Of a stretch of 64,000 nucleotides of DNA, positions 63,562 through 64,000 are shown one piece after another (positions within the stretch are counted from its first letter, which is position 1; the number at the start of each line of letters is the position of its first letter). The stretch is from Thermoplasmata archaeon (GTDB lineage Archaea; Thermoplasmatota; Thermoplasmata; Methanomassiliicoccales; Methanomethylophilaceae), in the NCBI GenBank assembly GCA_015063285.1, contig SUST01000002.1:62001-126000 (forward strand), given 5' to 3'. The notes beneath the pieces are model-generated. The model was not told the DNA's origin, did not search any database, and saw only the letters and a list, made by a program, of their open reading frames with translations. The position numbers and the translations under genes are program-made.

Positions 63562-64000
63562 TCATCTCAGTTTCTTCATTGTGGATTCGAGGATGTCCAT
63601 CCCCGCGTTGATCTTGGTCTCGTCCGCCGCATAGGAGAACCTCAGGTGGCCCTCCCCGTACTTTCCGAATGCGGATCCCGGTGTGCATATTAGTCCTGCC
63701 TTGACCAGTTCAGCAGCCAGATCGGCAGACTTCATGTCCATGTCGTATGAGGGGAATGCATAGAAGGCCCCCTTGGGAGGCTGAATGCTCATTCCAGGAA
63801 TCTCGTTGATCCTCTTGCATATGAGGTCCCTTCTGGCCCTGTATACCTTCCTGGCGTTGTCAAGGTAAGGGTCTATGTTGGGAAGGGCGTTGAGTATACC
63901 GTACATGGCCGGCATATTGGGGCTGGCGCAAACATGGTACTGCATCTTGATCAGGTATTCCATCATCTTCTTGCTTGCGCAAAGGAATCCCATCCTCCAT
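63562..64000 (-). CDS. PLP-dependent aminotransferase, 3' part
   Basis: Only the C-terminal 145 or so residues are in the window; the frame remains open to base 64000. It begins WRMGFLCASKKMM, the segment after the PLP lysine in class I aminotransferases (AspC/AlaT type), and ends with the small domain (GAFYAFPSYDMDM, GSAFGKYGEGHLRFSYA with the substrate-binding Arg). Substrate cannot be told from this part. Heads the operon with the 173-aa protein, mevalonate kinase and the HdrD-like protein. Confidence 0.92.
   Translation of the reverse strand, partial: WRMGFLCASKKMMEYLIKMQYHVCASPNMPAMYGILNALPNIDPYLDNARKVYRARRDLICKRINEIPGMSIQPPKGAFYAFPSYDMDMKSADLAAELVKAGLICTPGSAFGKYGEGHLRFSYAADETKINAGMDILESTMKKLR

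Overview
The window looks like chromosome from a methylotrophic, probably host-associated archaeon of the Methanomassiliicoccales (class Thermoplasmata). The evidence is a monomethylamine methyltransferase gene (mtmB) with an in-frame amber codon exactly at the pyrrolysine position, its corrinoid partner mtmC, an archaeal-type ribosomal/RNA polymerase operon (rps13-rps4-rps11-rpoD), the large subunit of DNA polymerase D, NOG1, NifB, tetraether and isoprenoid lipid genes, a 23S rRNA gene with no 16S beside it (rRNA genes are scattered in Thermoplasmata), and many BspA/InlB-type surface proteins. Several genes have a TATA-like box about 25 bases before the ATG and appear leaderless; others have clear GGAGG or GGTGA ribosome binding sites.

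Layout. 1-1.5 kb: end of an accessory island with three unrecognised or mobile-element-type genes. 1.5-7.0 kb: a type I restriction-modification operon (hsdM-hsdS-hsdR, minus strand). 7.2-10.2 kb: small exported proteins and a leucine-rich-repeat/InlB-repeat adhesin gene broken by one frameshift. 10.7-16.2 kb: accessory genes, including a metallopeptidase-like protein that lacks part of its HExxH motif, a PLD-type protein with zinc ribbons, a RelE-type toxin with an antitoxin ORF that runs on through it, an AbrB-type regulator and acidic proteins of unknown function. 16.4-29.0 kb: an apparent integrated virus or virus-like plasmid. Its minus-strand genes run from 28.7 kb to 17.1 kb and encode an HUH rolling-circle replication initiator, a P-loop ATPase of Zot/HerA type, a chain of overlapping small membrane-protein genes, and three exported proteins, two of them membrane anchored and two sharing a new N-terminal domain. 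A hairpin-rich GC-rich block beside rep is a likely replication origin, and a cluster of TGTCCACC direct repeats sits at the head of the operon. No integrase is visible.

29-36 kb: core genes (acyltransferase, UMF1-type transporter, alanyl-tRNA synthetase, NifB, UPF0216). 36-39.4 kb: 23S rRNA with tandem upstream promoters and a processing stem. 39.6-42.7 kb: InlB-repeat protein, metallo-beta-lactamase-fold hydrolase, Sua5, methionine aminopeptidase, tRNA-Leu(CAA). 42.7-46.4 kb: mtmC-mtmB followed by an ammonium transporter gene, linking release of ammonium from methylamine to its transport. 47-49.4 kb: ribosomal/RNA polymerase operon. 49.5-53.9 kb: NOG1 and PolD large subunit. 53.9-57.8 kb: a giant exported protein with a lamin-tail domain. 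57.9-61 kb: a lipid operon with a tetraether-synthase-like radical SAM enzyme, a two-cluster ferredoxin and geranylgeranyl reductase. 61-64 kb: an HdrD-like iron-sulfur protein, mevalonate kinase (supplying the same isoprenoid lipid pathway), an unrecognised protein and the 3' part of an aminotransferase gene.
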